DNA from: Pagrus major
Lineage: Eukaryota > Chordata > Actinopteri > Spariformes > Sparidae
Length of the DNA stretch: 64,000 bases
Direction: 5' to 3'
Assembly: GCF_040436345.1 (NCBI RefSeq)
Contig: NC_133223.1
Location: 27,312,910 to 27,376,909 of the forward strand
Shown here: positions 1 to 10,748 of the stretch, in pieces
Layout: each line of letters opens with the position of its first letter
Numbering within the stretch: the stretch's first letter is position 1
Translations under genes and position numbers: made by a program
The notes under the pieces: model-generated
The model's database searches: none
What the model was told of the DNA's origin: nothing
What the model saw: the letters and a program-made list of their open reading frames with translations, nothing else

Positions 1-480
1 AGGTCTAAAAAGTATATGTTCTTTGGTTCAGAGAAACCGCATCAGAGTGAGTGCTCGGTTCATCAAGTCCAGCTATGCTGTGTTTTTCCGTTGCATGCTC
101 AGTACTCATGCTCAGGTGAGAAAAGTGAGCACAGACAGCTAAACAGACTGCTGAAATCATATTGTTGGAGTTTTTCTACGCTTTGCCTCGGAGAATATTT
201 ATCTGTAAGTATTATATGTGAACAGTGTTACATGATTGTGTATTTTTGTGGTGAAGGCCTAATTAGTTATGTTTTCAGTGAATATACGCTACTAGCTTTC
301 AGTAGATGCTAACTCTTCATTTTGTGGATTGATGGATGCTAATTGAAATGTACTCATACAATGCTACTTGTACAGTGTTTAAGTAAATTGTGTTTCTATC
401 TCTGTAATAATTTTCAGTTTTACGGAGAAGTTGAAAAAATAGAGGACTTCATTAAAGGACAAGAAAAGTCAAGCCTTGTG
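1..480. other. Unassigned AT-rich segment left of the OR array
   Basis: No recognisable gene. This stretch does not resemble the upstream blocks of the other receptors, so it was probably brought in by an insertion or rearrangement. It carries a splice-donor-like site (CTGTAAGT, GT at 205-206) and an acceptor-like site (a pyrimidine-rich run ending in CAG at 415-417). It could hold a 5' untranslated exon and intron, or be the end of an unrecognised mobile element. The open frame at 16-312 has no familiar motif. Confidence 0.3.
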
Positions 481-804
481 GTTTTTTGAAGGACTTCATC
501 CGTTATCTGACTGTCTAGCTCTGCATAAGCACACACACTGCGAGGACAGTACATAGCCTACAGTGAGCCGAAGAAATCATTTTCCAAGTGATTTGGACTA
601 ATGAGAGCAAAAATAAGAGTGTCCACACAACTGCCTTAATAGCAAGCATACAGTGTGTTGAATAAATCATTTTCCAATTGATGAAAATTATACATTTAAT
701 GGCAGCTCAAGAGTTCTGCTCTACAAGTGCCATAGAGGTCTACATTGTTATTTTCTTGCACTGCATTTACAGTAGATTGCATCATCCTGAAAATAAGAGG
801 ATTG

Positions 805-860
805 ATTGGCTGGTTTGATTTCTAAGCGTGTGTCTATGTAGTCAGACAAGATATTAAAAA
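805..860 (+). promoter_or_regulatory. Putative promoter of L1 (inverted CCAAT plus TATA-like box)
   Basis: ATTGG at 805-809 and ATATTAAAAA at 851-860 lie in a block repeated upstream of every main-subfamily receptor. The TATA-like box is about 75 bp before the ancestral ATG at 929. Promoter function is inferred from conservation and spacing. Confidence 0.5.
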
Positions 861-956
861 GTGGGGAGAGAGAGCAGACACTGTGAGGGACAGAGTTACC
901 CTTCACAGGAACAACAAGTTTTCTAACCATGATGGATCAATGTTTCTCAAATAACA

Positions 957-1862
957 ATGTTTTTTCTTTCAGGTTTAAATGAAACAAATAACCACAGATT
1001 TACTCTCTTCTTTCTCACTTTACTGTGTTACTGTGTGATTTTGCTGGTAAATATTTCTGTTATTGTGATCATCATCATGGATAAAAACCTGCATGAACCA
1101 ATGTATATTTTACTATGTACTTTTTGCATGAATGGACTTTATGGGACAACAGGTTTGTACCCCAAGTTTCTTTGGGATCTTCTTTCTCCTGTTCATGTTA
1201 TCTCTTATTCTGGATGTCTTGTTCAGACTCAAATAATTGCCTCATTTGCCCTCAGTGAACTCTCTATTCTTGCAGTCATGTCATATGACAGATATGTGGC
1301 TATATGTCGACCACTGGAGTACCACTCTGTCATGTCAAAGCAAAGACTCACTGCGTTAGTGTGTTACTCTTGGATGACACCTTTTTGCATGATGGGTATA
1401 AATGTGTTTTTAACATCTAGATTAAAGTTATGCAGCCCATATATCGCCAAATTTTATTGTATGAATTGGATGATTGTTAAACTCGCTTGTTTCCCAGCTG
1501 AAACTGTTGTTCACAACATAGTTACATACATAACAACAATCATTTATGTATTTCATGGTTTATTCATAGTTCTGTCCTACATGTATCTCATGAAAACATG
1601 TGGAAATTCTATAGAAAACAGGGCAAAGTTCATGCAAACATGTGTTCCACATTTAACCTCCTTACTCATTTTTCTTGTAACTATACTTTCTGATGTAATT
1701 ATTATGAGATATGGTTCAAAAGATTTCCCTCAAGCCTTTAAAAACGTTGTTGCGATAGAAACTCTTGTCATACCTCCCTTAATAAATCCATTAATTTACG
1801 GTTTCAAATTGTCTAAAATTCGAAACAGAATTCTGGTTGTTCTTACTTTAAAACATAAATGA
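957..1862 (+). CDS. Olfactory receptor L1, N-terminus altered by a 1-bp insertion
   Basis: Seven-helix OR reading frame of 301 residues with TM3 motif MSYDRYVAIC, TM6 motif KFMQTCVPHL, TM7 motif PPLINPLIY and a C-terminal tail ending LKHK. The ATG used by its neighbours is present at 929, but an extra C at 938 (GATCAATG against GATAATG elsewhere) puts that start out of frame. The frame opens again at the ATG at 957, which corresponds to Met10 of the sister genes. The product would lack nine residues and one glycosylation sequon (NVS) but keep the second (NET) and all seven helices. It may be functional through the internal start or be an early pseudogene. The TM3 pocket (IIASFALSELSILAV) is matched only by remnant L8. 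Confidence 0.85.
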   Translation: MFFLSGLNETNNHRFTLFFLTLLCYCVILLVNISVIVIIIMDKNLHEPMYILLCTFCMNGLYGTTGLYPKFLWDLLSPVHVISYSGCLVQTQIIASFALSELSILAVMSYDRYVAICRPLEYHSVMSKQRLTALVCYSWMTPFCMMGINVFLTSRLKLCSPYIAKFYCMNWMIVKLACFPAETVVHNIVTYITTIIYVFHGLFIVLSYMYLMKTCGNSIENRAKFMQTCVPHLTSLLIFLVTILSDVIIMRYGSKDFPQAFKNVVAIETLVIPPLINPLIYGFKLSKIRNRILVVLTLKHK

Positions 1863-3600
1863 CTTCTGTCTGATATATTGAGGAAACTTAAAGTCCTATA
1901 TCTGATGTTCTTCATTATATTTGCACTGTTTAACCAGTTGTTTGCTGTGGCTGTTGGAGTTACATGTAATATCCTCAAGAGTTGTTGCACATCTAGCAAA
2001 CGTGAGCTTATTAATCCTTGAAGAATGTCTTTTTAGCTGAAAGTTTCATTTCATTTAACTGAAATTTGCATACATTTTCGGGAACAGGAAGTATTTTTAG
2101 ATTTAGGGTGCTGAATCATATGTATCGCTATCTCATGTGGTGACACTTTTAAAATGATGATCTTTATTAGCTTCATTTTGAATGTTCAAATTATTCACAT
2201 TTAGTCAGTGGTCTACACAAAAAAAAATTGATATGACATTGCAAGCCACACTGTGCAGTCAGTTCACTTTTTGCCTTCATGTATTTAACAACAAAATAGA
2301 TGGAATAAAACCCAAAAATGTATTTAATCCTTTTTTGCAGGATACTTCTCAATGACCTGTTCGTGATTTAACACAAATAAATTGAAGGCACAGTGTGTCA
2401 GATTTAATCACATCTAGAGGTGATGTTGCACATTGCAACCATTTTAAGGTTAAAATACAATAATGAAAGCATAATTATGAAGATTATATTACATTTTTGC
2501 CAATATATCCCCACTGAGTCTACACACAGGACCTTTGGTCTGGATGACTGAGGCCAAGATTTCAAAAAAGTCTCTAAGAACAGCTCCCCTTCAAAATAAC
2601 AAATGACCACTAAACCTGTGAAACTAAGATCCAAAGCTTTAAGAAAATACAGTTTGGAAAAGGAAAATGTATAAACCTAGCCCTACCCTCTAACCTTAAA
2701 GTTACACAGGCAGAATGTGGGGGCACTTTTTAATCTGCCAACGGAGGCAATAACGAAGTTGTAACAGGCTGGGGTGGTGTTATGCCAGCGTTGCTGGGTT
2801 CAGTTTAAAAAAACAAATACACTATTGTAGAATCTCTGTGTAAAAGAGGCTCATGATAAAATAAATATCAGTTGACAGGAGACGTCCTGAAATAACGGTA
2901 GAAGTTTTTATCACACTTCTGTCTCATTATCCCTTGTCTGCAGTGCAACATAACTAAAAATGTGTTCATCTTATCCACTCCCCCATATATATTAGTATAA
3001 ATAGCCTACTACAAAGTGCCTGTTTTACCACTGCTTAAGAACTAATGTAGATCTGGTTTACACTCCATCAACCCCAGCTCACTGTGATCCAAGTGTCCTT
3101 TGATAATAAATGTGATGTGTACGGCAGATGAATTGCATAAAATATTATATGTTTTAATCCAAGCAGCACAGCGGCGTAGTGGTGAGCGCTGTTGTTCCTA
3201 TTTGTTGTTCCTGTGGCATCCAGAAGGTGTTGTCCCTCTGTCCTACTGCATATATTACTCCACATTTCTTAGCATCTTGTTGGTCCTCACATTTTTCTGT
3301 ACTTCCTCTTTTGAATTTTAAATTCTGCAGTGCATGATAGGAGACGTGTATTAGACTAATAAGAGCAAAATTAAGACAGGCCACAACACAGGTCACTCTA
3401 AAACATCTTTGTGAAACCAGAGCCAGGAGCTAGTTTATTGTCAATGCCTTAATAACATAAATCGCCTACAGCGTGCCGAAGAAATCATTTTCCAAGTGAG
3501 GAATATTATACATTTAATGGTAGTTCAAGAATTCTGCTCTCCAAGTGCCATAAAGTTCTATATTGTTATTTTCATGCGCTGCATTTACAGTAGATTGCAT
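1863..3600. other. L1 3' flank and L2 5' flank
   Basis: No gene. Just after the stop comes the 3' block shared by all main-subfamily receptors. About 2,240-3,110 is a second block (block B) that recurs at about 31,760-32,760 and 39,220-40,240, and in internally deleted form at about 35,560-36,085 and 43,110-43,620. AATAAA-type signals occur near 2,303 and 2,375. A short SINE-like sequence lies at 3,161-3,192. From about 3,230 the L2 upstream block begins. Confidence 0.6.
3161..3192 (+). repeat. Short SINE-like fragment
   Basis: The stretch from AAGCAGCACAGCGG to GAGCGCTGT resembles a motif very common in teleost repeats (agcacggtggcgcagtggttagcactgt). A second copy is at 33,598-33,628 in the same flanking context, upstream of L10. 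Other receptor flanks lack it. Only this piece is present, so the family is uncertain. Confidence 0.45.
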
Positions 3601-3622
3601 CATCCTGAAAATAAGAGGATTG

Positions 3623-3676
3623 ATTGGCTGGTTGGATTTCTAAACGTGTCGATGTAGTCAGACAAGATATTAAAAA
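3623..3676 (+). promoter_or_regulatory. Putative promoter of L2 (type example)
   Basis: ATTGG (inverted CCAAT) at 3,623-3,627, then ATATTAAAAA at 3,667-3,676, then GAGGAGAGAGCAGACACTGT, and the start codon at 3,741. With a TATA-like box about 70 bp before the ATG, the transcript start would fall near 3,700 and the leader would be about 40 nt, unless upstream exons exist as in many OR genes. The block from about 3,470 to 3,740 is nearly the same upstream of L1, L3-L7 and L10. I saw no clear O/E (Olf1/EBF) site. Confidence 0.5.
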
Positions 3677-3740
3677 GTGAGGAGAGAGCAGACACTGTTA
3701 GGGACAGTTACCCTTCACAGGAACAACAAGTTTTCTAACC

Positions 3741-4673
3741 ATGATGGATAATGTTTCTCAAATAAGAATGTTTTTTCTTTCAGGTTTAGATGAAACAAAT
3801 AACCACAGATTTACTCTCTTCTTTCTCACTTTACTGTGTTACTGTGTGATTTTGCTGGTAAATATTTCTGTTATTGTGACCATCATCATGGATAAAAACC
3901 TGCATGAACCAATGTATATTTTACTATGTACTTTTTGCATGAATGGACTTTATGGGACAACAGGTTTCTACCCCAAGCTTCTCTGGGATCTGCTTTCTCC
4001 TGTTCATGTTATCTCTTATTCTGGATGCCTTGTTCAGGCTCAAGTAGGTGGCTCATTTGCCTTCAGTGATCTGATAATTCTTTCAGTCATGGCATATGAC
4101 AGATATGTGGCTATATGTCGACCCCTGGAGTACCACTCTGTCATGTCAAAGCGAAGACTCATTATGTTAGTGTGTTACTCTTGGATGACACCTTTTTGCA
4201 TCATTGGTATAAGTACGTTTCTAACATCTAGATTAAGGTTATGCAGCACATATATCTGGAAATTTTTTTGTGTGAATTGGATGATTGTTAAACTCGCTTG
4301 TTTCCCAGCACAAACAACAGTTAATGGCATAGTTGTATACATAATTATCATCATTTATTTAATTCATGGTTTATTCATAGTTCTATCCTACATGTATCTC
4401 ATTAAAACATGTGCAAATTCTATAGAAAACAAGGCAAAGTTCATGCAAACATGTGTGCCACATTTAACCTCCTTACTCATTTTTCTTGTAACTCTGCTTT
4501 TTGAAATAATGATTATGCGTTTCGATCCAAAAGATTTCCCTCAAGCCTTTAAAAACTTTGTTGCAATAGGAACTATTGTAATACCCCCCTTAATGAATCC
4601 ATTAATTTATGGTTTCAAATTGATCAAAATTCGCAACAGTATTATGGTTGTTCTGACTTTAAAAAATAAATGA
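3741..4673 (+). CDS. Olfactory receptor L2 (intact, 310 aa)
   Basis: Intronless class A GPCR, expected in the ciliary membrane of olfactory sensory neurons and coupled to a Golf-type G protein. Landmarks by residue: glycosylation sequon NVS at 4-6; TM1 about 24-50 with Asn41; LHEPMY at 54-59 (ICL1/TM2); Cys96 at the top of TM3, able to pair with an ECL2 cysteine; MAYDRYVAIC 117-126 (DRY at the end of TM3); ECL2 cysteines 168, 177 and 187; SYMYL 216-220 in TM5; KFMQTCVPHL 233-242 in TM6; PPLMNPLIY 282-290 in TM7. Length matches the family. The start is the first ATG of a double ATG kept across the array. The NET sequon of its neighbours is DET here. The sequence resembles entries usually named olfactory receptor 11A1-like or 6N1-like in fish; the ligand is unknown. 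Confidence 0.95.
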   Translation: MMDNVSQIRMFFLSGLDETNNHRFTLFFLTLLCYCVILLVNISVIVTIIMDKNLHEPMYILLCTFCMNGLYGTTGFYPKLLWDLLSPVHVISYSGCLVQAQVGGSFAFSDLIILSVMAYDRYVAICRPLEYHSVMSKRRLIMLVCYSWMTPFCIIGISTFLTSRLRLCSTYIWKFFCVNWMIVKLACFPAQTTVNGIVVYIIIIIYLIHGLFIVLSYMYLIKTCANSIENKAKFMQTCVPHLTSLLIFLVTLLFEIMIMRFDPKDFPQAFKNFVAIGTIVIPPLMNPLIYGFKLIKIRNSIMVVLTLKNK

Positions 4674-6470
4674 CTTCTATCTTCTATACAGTATTACAGA
4701 AACTTAAAGTCCTATGTCTGATGTTCTTTATTATATTTGCACTGTTTAACCAGCTGTTTGCTGTGGCTGTTGGAGTTACATGTAACATCCTCAAAAGTTT
4801 TTGTACATTTAGCAAAAGTGAGCTTGTTAATCCTTGAAGAATGTATTTTTAGCTGAAAGTTTTCATTTAATTTAACTGAAATTAGCATTGATTTTTGGGA
4901 ATTGGATGTTTTTTAGATTTAGAGTGTTAAATCATATGTATCAGTCTTATTTAGAGACACTCTTAAAATGATGATGATTCAATGTTGTGCTCTTTATTAG
5001 CTTCATTTTGAATTTCCACATTATTCACATTTAGCCAATGGTCTACTCAGTTGTACAGTGATTCCTGTTGTTGAACATGTGTGTGTACGTCTCAGGTAAT
5101 CATGCAAAAACTTTAATATGTCATTATTAAATTGTCATTCATCATGCTGTACTGTGTGCAATGATGTGTCTACATGTATTTATACTGCGATACAAAAACA
5201 ATCCTGCTCCTTTACTTCCAAGTCTTCATAATTACATGGATCATCAACTGGTGAGGATGCTGACTATTTTTCAAAAGACATGAATACTTTATAACCTCAG
5301 TCTTTTAACATGATATCATGTATGTAGCAAATGAACCTTCAAGACATTTTCTTTATCAAGAACTTTTTTTTAACAGGGAAGTTATTTCAAACAAAAAGTC
5401 ACCTTGACACAGTTTCCAACTATTAAGAAATGGTCTACTTAGCGAGCAAGCTACAATAAAATCTGTTAACTGCAAAAGCGACAAGTCATCTGAACTGGCT
5501 GTAAACTGACGATCACTTGTGAGAAGTGAGGATCCTGTTTTTATCTATTTCTGTGTGTAATTAAGCATTGTTTCAAATGTTATTAACAATTCTGAGTGGT
5601 AAACCTGCCTTTGAGTTACATAAGCTAATCTGGACATGACACCATCACTTCAGCTCTTTATAGAACATGCTGATGCCGACTCAGTAGGCCTATACTTCCA
5701 GAAACGAAAAGAAACAAAAGCAGGAAGCGCAAAAAAAATACCACAGTCAAGGTTCAACATCACACACAGTTGAGTTTTTGGTGTTGACTCATATGAAACC
5801 TTGCAAGGGTCTCGTATGCATGTGTGCATTGTCATGGATTCAGGAAGACGTTAGACAGCAAACCTGATATCATTGTTGTGGATGAGAGCAGAGCGGTAAA
5901 ATTAAGTGGGGCCGGCAGCGACGACTGGGAACAGTTACAGTACACAGCATTACTGTCCAAAGTTAAAATATAGAAAGCTATTAATAGAATAATTGCATAA
6001 AATAATATTATATAATATGCTTTAATCCATTCTTTTTAAAGGACCTGTTCACAAGGAAAGTAGGTTTTTGATTTTATTTCTCATTCCCAACTCGACAAAA
6101 ACTGACGCTGTGGGATTTTAGGACAGGTCGGCCAGTTGGTACTCGCGTGTTTCTATATTTCCTCTTTGGACTTTAAAATTCTGCAGTATACAATAGGAGA
6201 CATATTTGGACTAATAAGAGCAAAAATAAGAGTGTCCACACAACTGGCCGCTCTAAAACATATTTGTAAAATTGAAGGAAGGAACTAGTTTGTTGTGAAT
6301 GCCTTAATAGCATAAATAGCATACAGTGTGCTGAATAAATAATTTTCCAAGTGATGAAAATTATACATTTAATGGCAGCTCAAGAGTTCTGCTCTACAAG
6401 TGCCATAGAGGTCTATATTGTTATTTTCTTGCACTGCATTTACAGTAGATTACATCATCCTGAAAATAAG
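4674..6470. other. L2-L3 intergenic DNA, including flank block A
   Basis: No gene. About 5,040-6,050 is a block (block A) repeated after L3, L6 and L7 and upstream of L6 (about 7,890-9,070, 23,130-23,960, 25,960-27,060 and 29,130-30,300). It shows that each gene was duplicated together with about 2 kb of flank. From about 6,060 the sequence is the L3 upstream block. The minus-strand frame at 5,650-5,835 lies in this repeat and is not kept in the other copies. Confidence 0.6.
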
Positions 6471-6477
6471 AGGATTG

Positions 6478-6535
6478 ATTGGCTGGTTTGATTTCTAAGC
6501 GTGTGTGTCGATGTAGTCAGACAAGATATTAAAAA
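6478..6535 (+). promoter_or_regulatory. Putative promoter of L3
   Basis: ATTGG at 6,478-6,482 and ATATTAAAAA at 6,526-6,535, 67-76 bp before the ATG at 6,602; same layout as L2. Confidence 0.5.
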
Positions 6536-6601
6536 GTGAGGAGAGAGCAGACACTGTGAGGGACAGAGTTACCCTTCACGGGAACAACAAGTTTTCTAAC
6601 C

Positions 6602-7534
6602 ATGATGGATAATGTTTCTCAAATAAGATTTTTCTTTCTTTCAGGTTTAAATGAAACAAATAACCTCATATGTATTGTCTTCTTTCTCACTTTACTGTGT
6701 TACTGTGTGATTTTGCTGCTAAATACTTCTGTTATTGTGACCATCATCATGGATAAAAACCTGCATGAACCAATGTATATTTTAGTATGTACTTTTTGCA
6801 TGAATGGACTTTATGGGACAACAGGTTTCTACCCCAAGTTTCTCTGGGATCTGCTTTCTCCTGTTCATGTCATCTCTTATTTTGGATGCCTTGTTCAGGC
6901 TCAAGTAATAAATTCATTTGTCGGCAGTGATCTGTCTATTCTTGCAGTCATGGCATATGACAGATATGTGGCTATATGTCGACCCCTGGAGTACCACTCT
7001 GTCATGTCAAAGCAAAGACTCATTACATTAATCTGTTATTCTGGGCTAATGCCTTTTTTCATCATCACTGCAAATATTTTTCTAGCATCTAGATTAAAGT
7101 TATGCAGCCCATATATAGACAGATTCTTTTGTCTGAATTGGACGATTGTTAAACTTGCTTGTTTCCCAGCTGAAACTGCTGTTCACAACATAGTTGCATA
7201 CATTACAATAATCATTTATGTATTTCATGGTTTATTCATAGTTCTATCCTACATGTATCTCATGAAAACATGTGCAGATTCCATTGAAAAAAGGGCAAAG
7301 TTCATGCAAACATGTGTGCCACATTTGATCTCATTACTCGTTTTTCTGGCAACTCTGCTTTTAAATGTAGTTATTATACGATTTGGTTCAAAAGATTTCC
7401 CTCAAGCTTTTAAAAACTTTGTTGAAATAGAATTTCTTGTCATACCTCCCTTAATAAATCCATTAATTTACGGCTTCAAATTGACCAAAATTCGAAACAG
7501 AATTATGGTTGTTCTTACTTTAAAAAATGAATGA
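6602..7534 (+). CDS. Olfactory receptor L3 (intact, 310 aa)
   Basis: Full-length receptor with the landmarks listed for L2, both N-terminal sequons (NVS and NET), MAYDRYVAIC and PPLINPLIY. It is one of the more diverged members. The start of TM1 reads LICIVFF where others have HRFTLFF. The TM3 pocket is VINSFVGSD. TM4 reads GLMPFFIITANIF, so it lacks the cysteine found at residue 153 in most copies. ECL2 has DRFFCLNWT. These changes fall where ligand contacts are expected in ORs, so it probably has a different ligand range. The C-terminus ends LKNE. Confidence 0.95.
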   Translation: MMDNVSQIRFFFLSGLNETNNLICIVFFLTLLCYCVILLLNTSVIVTIIMDKNLHEPMYILVCTFCMNGLYGTTGFYPKFLWDLLSPVHVISYFGCLVQAQVINSFVGSDLSILAVMAYDRYVAICRPLEYHSVMSKQRLITLICYSGLMPFFIITANIFLASRLKLCSPYIDRFFCLNWTIVKLACFPAETAVHNIVAYITIIIYVFHGLFIVLSYMYLMKTCADSIEKRAKFMQTCVPHLISLLVFLATLLLNVVIIRFGSKDFPQAFKNFVEIEFLVIPPLINPLIYGFKLTKIRNRIMVVLTLKNE

Positions 7535-9690
7535 ATTCTGTCTGATATACAGTGTTAAAGGAACTTAAAGTCCCATGTCTAATGTTCTTCCTTAAATTTG
7601 CACTGTTTAACCAGCTGTTTGTTGTGGCTGTTGGAGTTACATGTAATATCCTCAAGAGTTTTTGCACATTTAGCAAACGTGAGCTTATTAATCCTTGAAG
7701 AATGTCTTTTTAGCTGAAAGTTTCATTTCATTTAACTGAAATTTGCATACATTTTTGTGAATAGGAAGTTTTTTTAGATTTAGGGTGCTGAATCATATGT
7801 ATCGCTATCTCATGTGGTGACGCTTTTAAAATTATGATCTTTATTAGTTTCATTTTGAATATTCACATTATTCACATTTAGTCAGTGGTCTACACAGTTG
7901 TATAGTGATTCCTGTTGTTGAACATGTGTGTGCACGTCTCAGGTAATTCATGCAAAAAGTTTGAAATGACATTAAATTGTCATTGATCATGCTGTACTGT
8001 GTGCAATGATGTGTCTACATGTATTTTAAACTGCAGTACAAAAACAATCCTGCTCCTTTATTTCCAAGTCTTCATAATTACATGGATCATCAACTGATGA
8101 GGATGCTGAATATTTTTCAAAGGACATGAAGCTTTATAGCCTCAGTCTTTCAGCATGATATCATATATGTAGCAAATGCACCTTCAAGACATTTTCTCCA
8201 TCAAGAACCTTTTTTGAACAAAGAAGTTATTTCAAACAAAAAGTCACCTTGACACAGTTTTCAACTAATAAGAAATGGGCTACTTAGCAAGCTAACTACA
8301 ATAAAATCTGTGAACAGCGACAAGTCATCTGAACTGGCTGTAAATTGACGATCACTTGCGAGAAGTGACGATCCTGTTCTTTTTTTATCTCTGTGTGTAA
8401 TTAAACATTGTTTCAAATATTATTAACAATTCTGAGTGGTAAACATGCATTTGAGTCACATAAGCTAGTCTGGACATGACACCATGACTTCAGCTCCTCA
8501 TAGAACATGCTGATGCTGACTCAGTAGGCCTATACTTCCATCTACGTACTTCAAGTACTTTGCTCTGGGATTGATTGTTAGTTAAGCATGTATACATGCA
8601 GTTTCCACTGATAATTGTGACAGACTTACCAGTCCGAATCTGTTGTACTTTTGAAGACAATGGGTGTTCAACTTTGGACAGAAAAAAACATGAGCAGTTG
8701 CTCATTTTTAGTCAGTAACTGATTTTATTAACATTTTCTCTAAGTTGGTTGATGACATTGTCTCTAGTTGAGTTTTTGTTGTTGACTCATATAACCTTGC
8801 AAGGGTCCTGTACGCATGTGTGCATTGATATGGATTCAGACAGACGTTAGACAGCAAAACTGACATCATTGGCGTGGACGAGAGCAGAACAGTAAAATTA
8901 GGTGAGGCTGGCAACGGCGGCCGGTGACGGTTACGGTGGAGGGCGTTGCCATCGAAATTTAGATTAGAAAAACCTATTAATGAAATAATTGCATAAAATA
9001 ATATTATATAATATAATTTTATCCATTTTTTTAAAGGGCCTATTTGTAAGAAACGTAGATTTTTGAGTCTCATTCCAGACTGGTCAAAAACTTACGCCGT
9101 GGGATTTTAGGACGGGTCGGCCGCCATTTCAAAGTTTCACTTCTTGATGCATTGACAGTGAGACTGAAAAAGTGTATTTTTTGTGACAAATACATCCTTC
9201 AAAGAATACGATGACACCACTGCAACATATTACCATGCCTGTTTTCTTTTTTTTTTTTTTTTTTTACAATGGATCGATTTTGTCAAACTATTTGCTTTTC
9301 CTGTTCCATCCAGCAGGTGCTGTCCCTCTGTCCTACTGATTATATTACCTTTTAGCATCCTTTTGGTCCTCACATTTTTCTGTATTTCCTCTTTTAATTT
9401 TGAAATTCTGCAGAGTACGATAGGAGACGTGTATTAGACTTAAAGGGGAAAATTTAGACAGGCCACTCTAAAACATCTTTGTGAAACCGGAGCAAACAGC
9501 TAATTTATTGTCAATGCCCTAATAGCATAAATAGCCTACAGTGTGCCGAAAAAATCATTTTCCAGCTGATGAAAATTATACGTTTAATGGTAGTTCAAGA
9601 ATTCGGCTCTCCAAGTGCCATAAAGGTCTATATTGTTATTTTCATGCGCTGCATTTACAGTAGATTGCAACATCTTGAAAATAAGAGGAT
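7535..9690. other. L3-L4 intergenic DNA, including flank block A
   Basis: No gene. Shared 3' block, then block A (about 7,890-9,070), then the L4 upstream block. A poly-T run lies near 9,247-9,265. The minus-strand frames at 8,490-9,073 are in repeated flank and are open by chance. Confidence 0.55.
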
Positions 9691-9692
9691 TG

Positions 9693-9750
9693 ATTGGCTG
9701 GTTTGATTTCTAAGCGTGTGTGTCGATGTAGTCAGACAAGATATTAAAAA
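9693..9750 (+). promoter_or_regulatory. Putative promoter of L4
   Basis: ATTGG at 9,693-9,697 and ATATTAAAAA at 9,741-9,750, 69-78 bp before the ATG at 9,819; same layout as L2. Confidence 0.5.
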
Positions 9751-9818
9751 GTGAGGAGAGAGAGCAGACACTGTGAGGGACAGAGTTACCCTTCACAGGA
9801 CCAACAAGTTTTCTAACC

Positions 9819-10748
9819 ATGATGGATAATGTTTCTCAAATAAGATTTTTTTTTCTTTCAGGTTTAAATGAAACAAATAACCACAGATTTACTCTCTTCT
9901 TTCTCACTTTACTGTGTTACTGTGTGATTTTACTGGTAAATATTTCTGTTATTGTGACCATCATCATGGATAAAAACCTGCATGAACCAATGTATATTTT
10001 AGTATGTACTTTTTGCATGAATGCACTTTATGGGACAACAGGTTTCTACCCCAAGCTTCTCTGGGATCTGCTTTCTCCTGTTCATGTTATCTCTTATTCT
10101 GGATGCCTTGTTCAGGCTCAAGTAGGTGGCTCATTTGTCTGCGCTGATCTGTCTATTCTTTCAGTCATGTCATATGACAGATATGTGGCTATATGTCGAC
10201 CACTGGAGTACCACTCTGTCATGTCAAAGCAACGACTCATCATGTTAGTGTGTTACTCTTGGATGACACCTTTTTGCGTTATGGGCATAAATGTTTTTCT
10301 AACATTTAGATTGGAGTTATGCAGCCCATATGTTGCCAAATTGTTTTGTTTGAATTGGATGATTATTAAACTTGCTTGTTTCCCAGCACAAACAACTGTT
10401 AATGGCATAGTTATATACATAAATATCATCATTTATTTAATTCATGCTTTATTCATAGTCCTATCCTACATGTATCTCATTAAAACATGTGCAAATTCTA
10501 TAGAAAAAAGGGCAAAGTTTATGCAAACATGTGTGCCACATTTAACCTCCTTACTCATTTTTCTTGTAACTACACTTTTTGAAATAATGATTATGCGTTT
10601 CGAGTCAAAAGATTTCCCTCAAACCTTTAAAAACTTTGTTGCAATAGAAACCATTGTCATACATCCCTTAATAAATCCATTAATTTACGGTTTCAAATTG
10701 ACCAAAATTCGAAAGAGAATTATGGTTGCTCTTACTTTAAAAAAATAA
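9819..10748 (+). CDS. Olfactory receptor L4 (309 aa, unusual TM7 residue)
   Basis: Full-length frame with all OR landmarks. The TM3 pocket (VGGSFVCAD, then MSYDRY) is a combination not seen in the other copies. TM5 carries the QTTVNGI module shared with L2, L10 and remnants L13/L16. The first proline of the TM7 motif (PPLINPLIY) is histidine, giving HPLINPLIY (residue 282); every other copy in the window has proline there. The frame is open and one residue shorter at the C-terminus (ends LKK). It is the last receptor before the 6.7-kb mobile-element block, so the next gene is about 10 kb away instead of about 3 kb. Confidence 0.93.
   Translation: MMDNVSQIRFFFLSGLNETNNHRFTLFFLTLLCYCVILLVNISVIVTIIMDKNLHEPMYILVCTFCMNALYGTTGFYPKLLWDLLSPVHVISYSGCLVQAQVGGSFVCADLSILSVMSYDRYVAICRPLEYHSVMSKQRLIMLVCYSWMTPFCVMGINVFLTFRLELCSPYVAKLFCLNWMIIKLACFPAQTTVNGIVIYINIIIYLIHALFIVLSYMYLIKTCANSIEKRAKFMQTCVPHLTSLLIFLVTTLFEIMIMRFESKDFPQTFKNFVAIETIVIHPLINPLIYGFKLTKIRKRIMVALTLKK

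Noticed and set aside
16-312. 98-residue open frame at the left end
   Set aside because: No recognisable motif, crosses a donor-like site, and is not kept in other flanks.
805-928. O/E (Olf1/EBF) binding site in the OR promoter block
   Set aside because: No good match to the usual TCCC-spacer-GGGA core by eye, so it was not annotated. A motif scan would decide.
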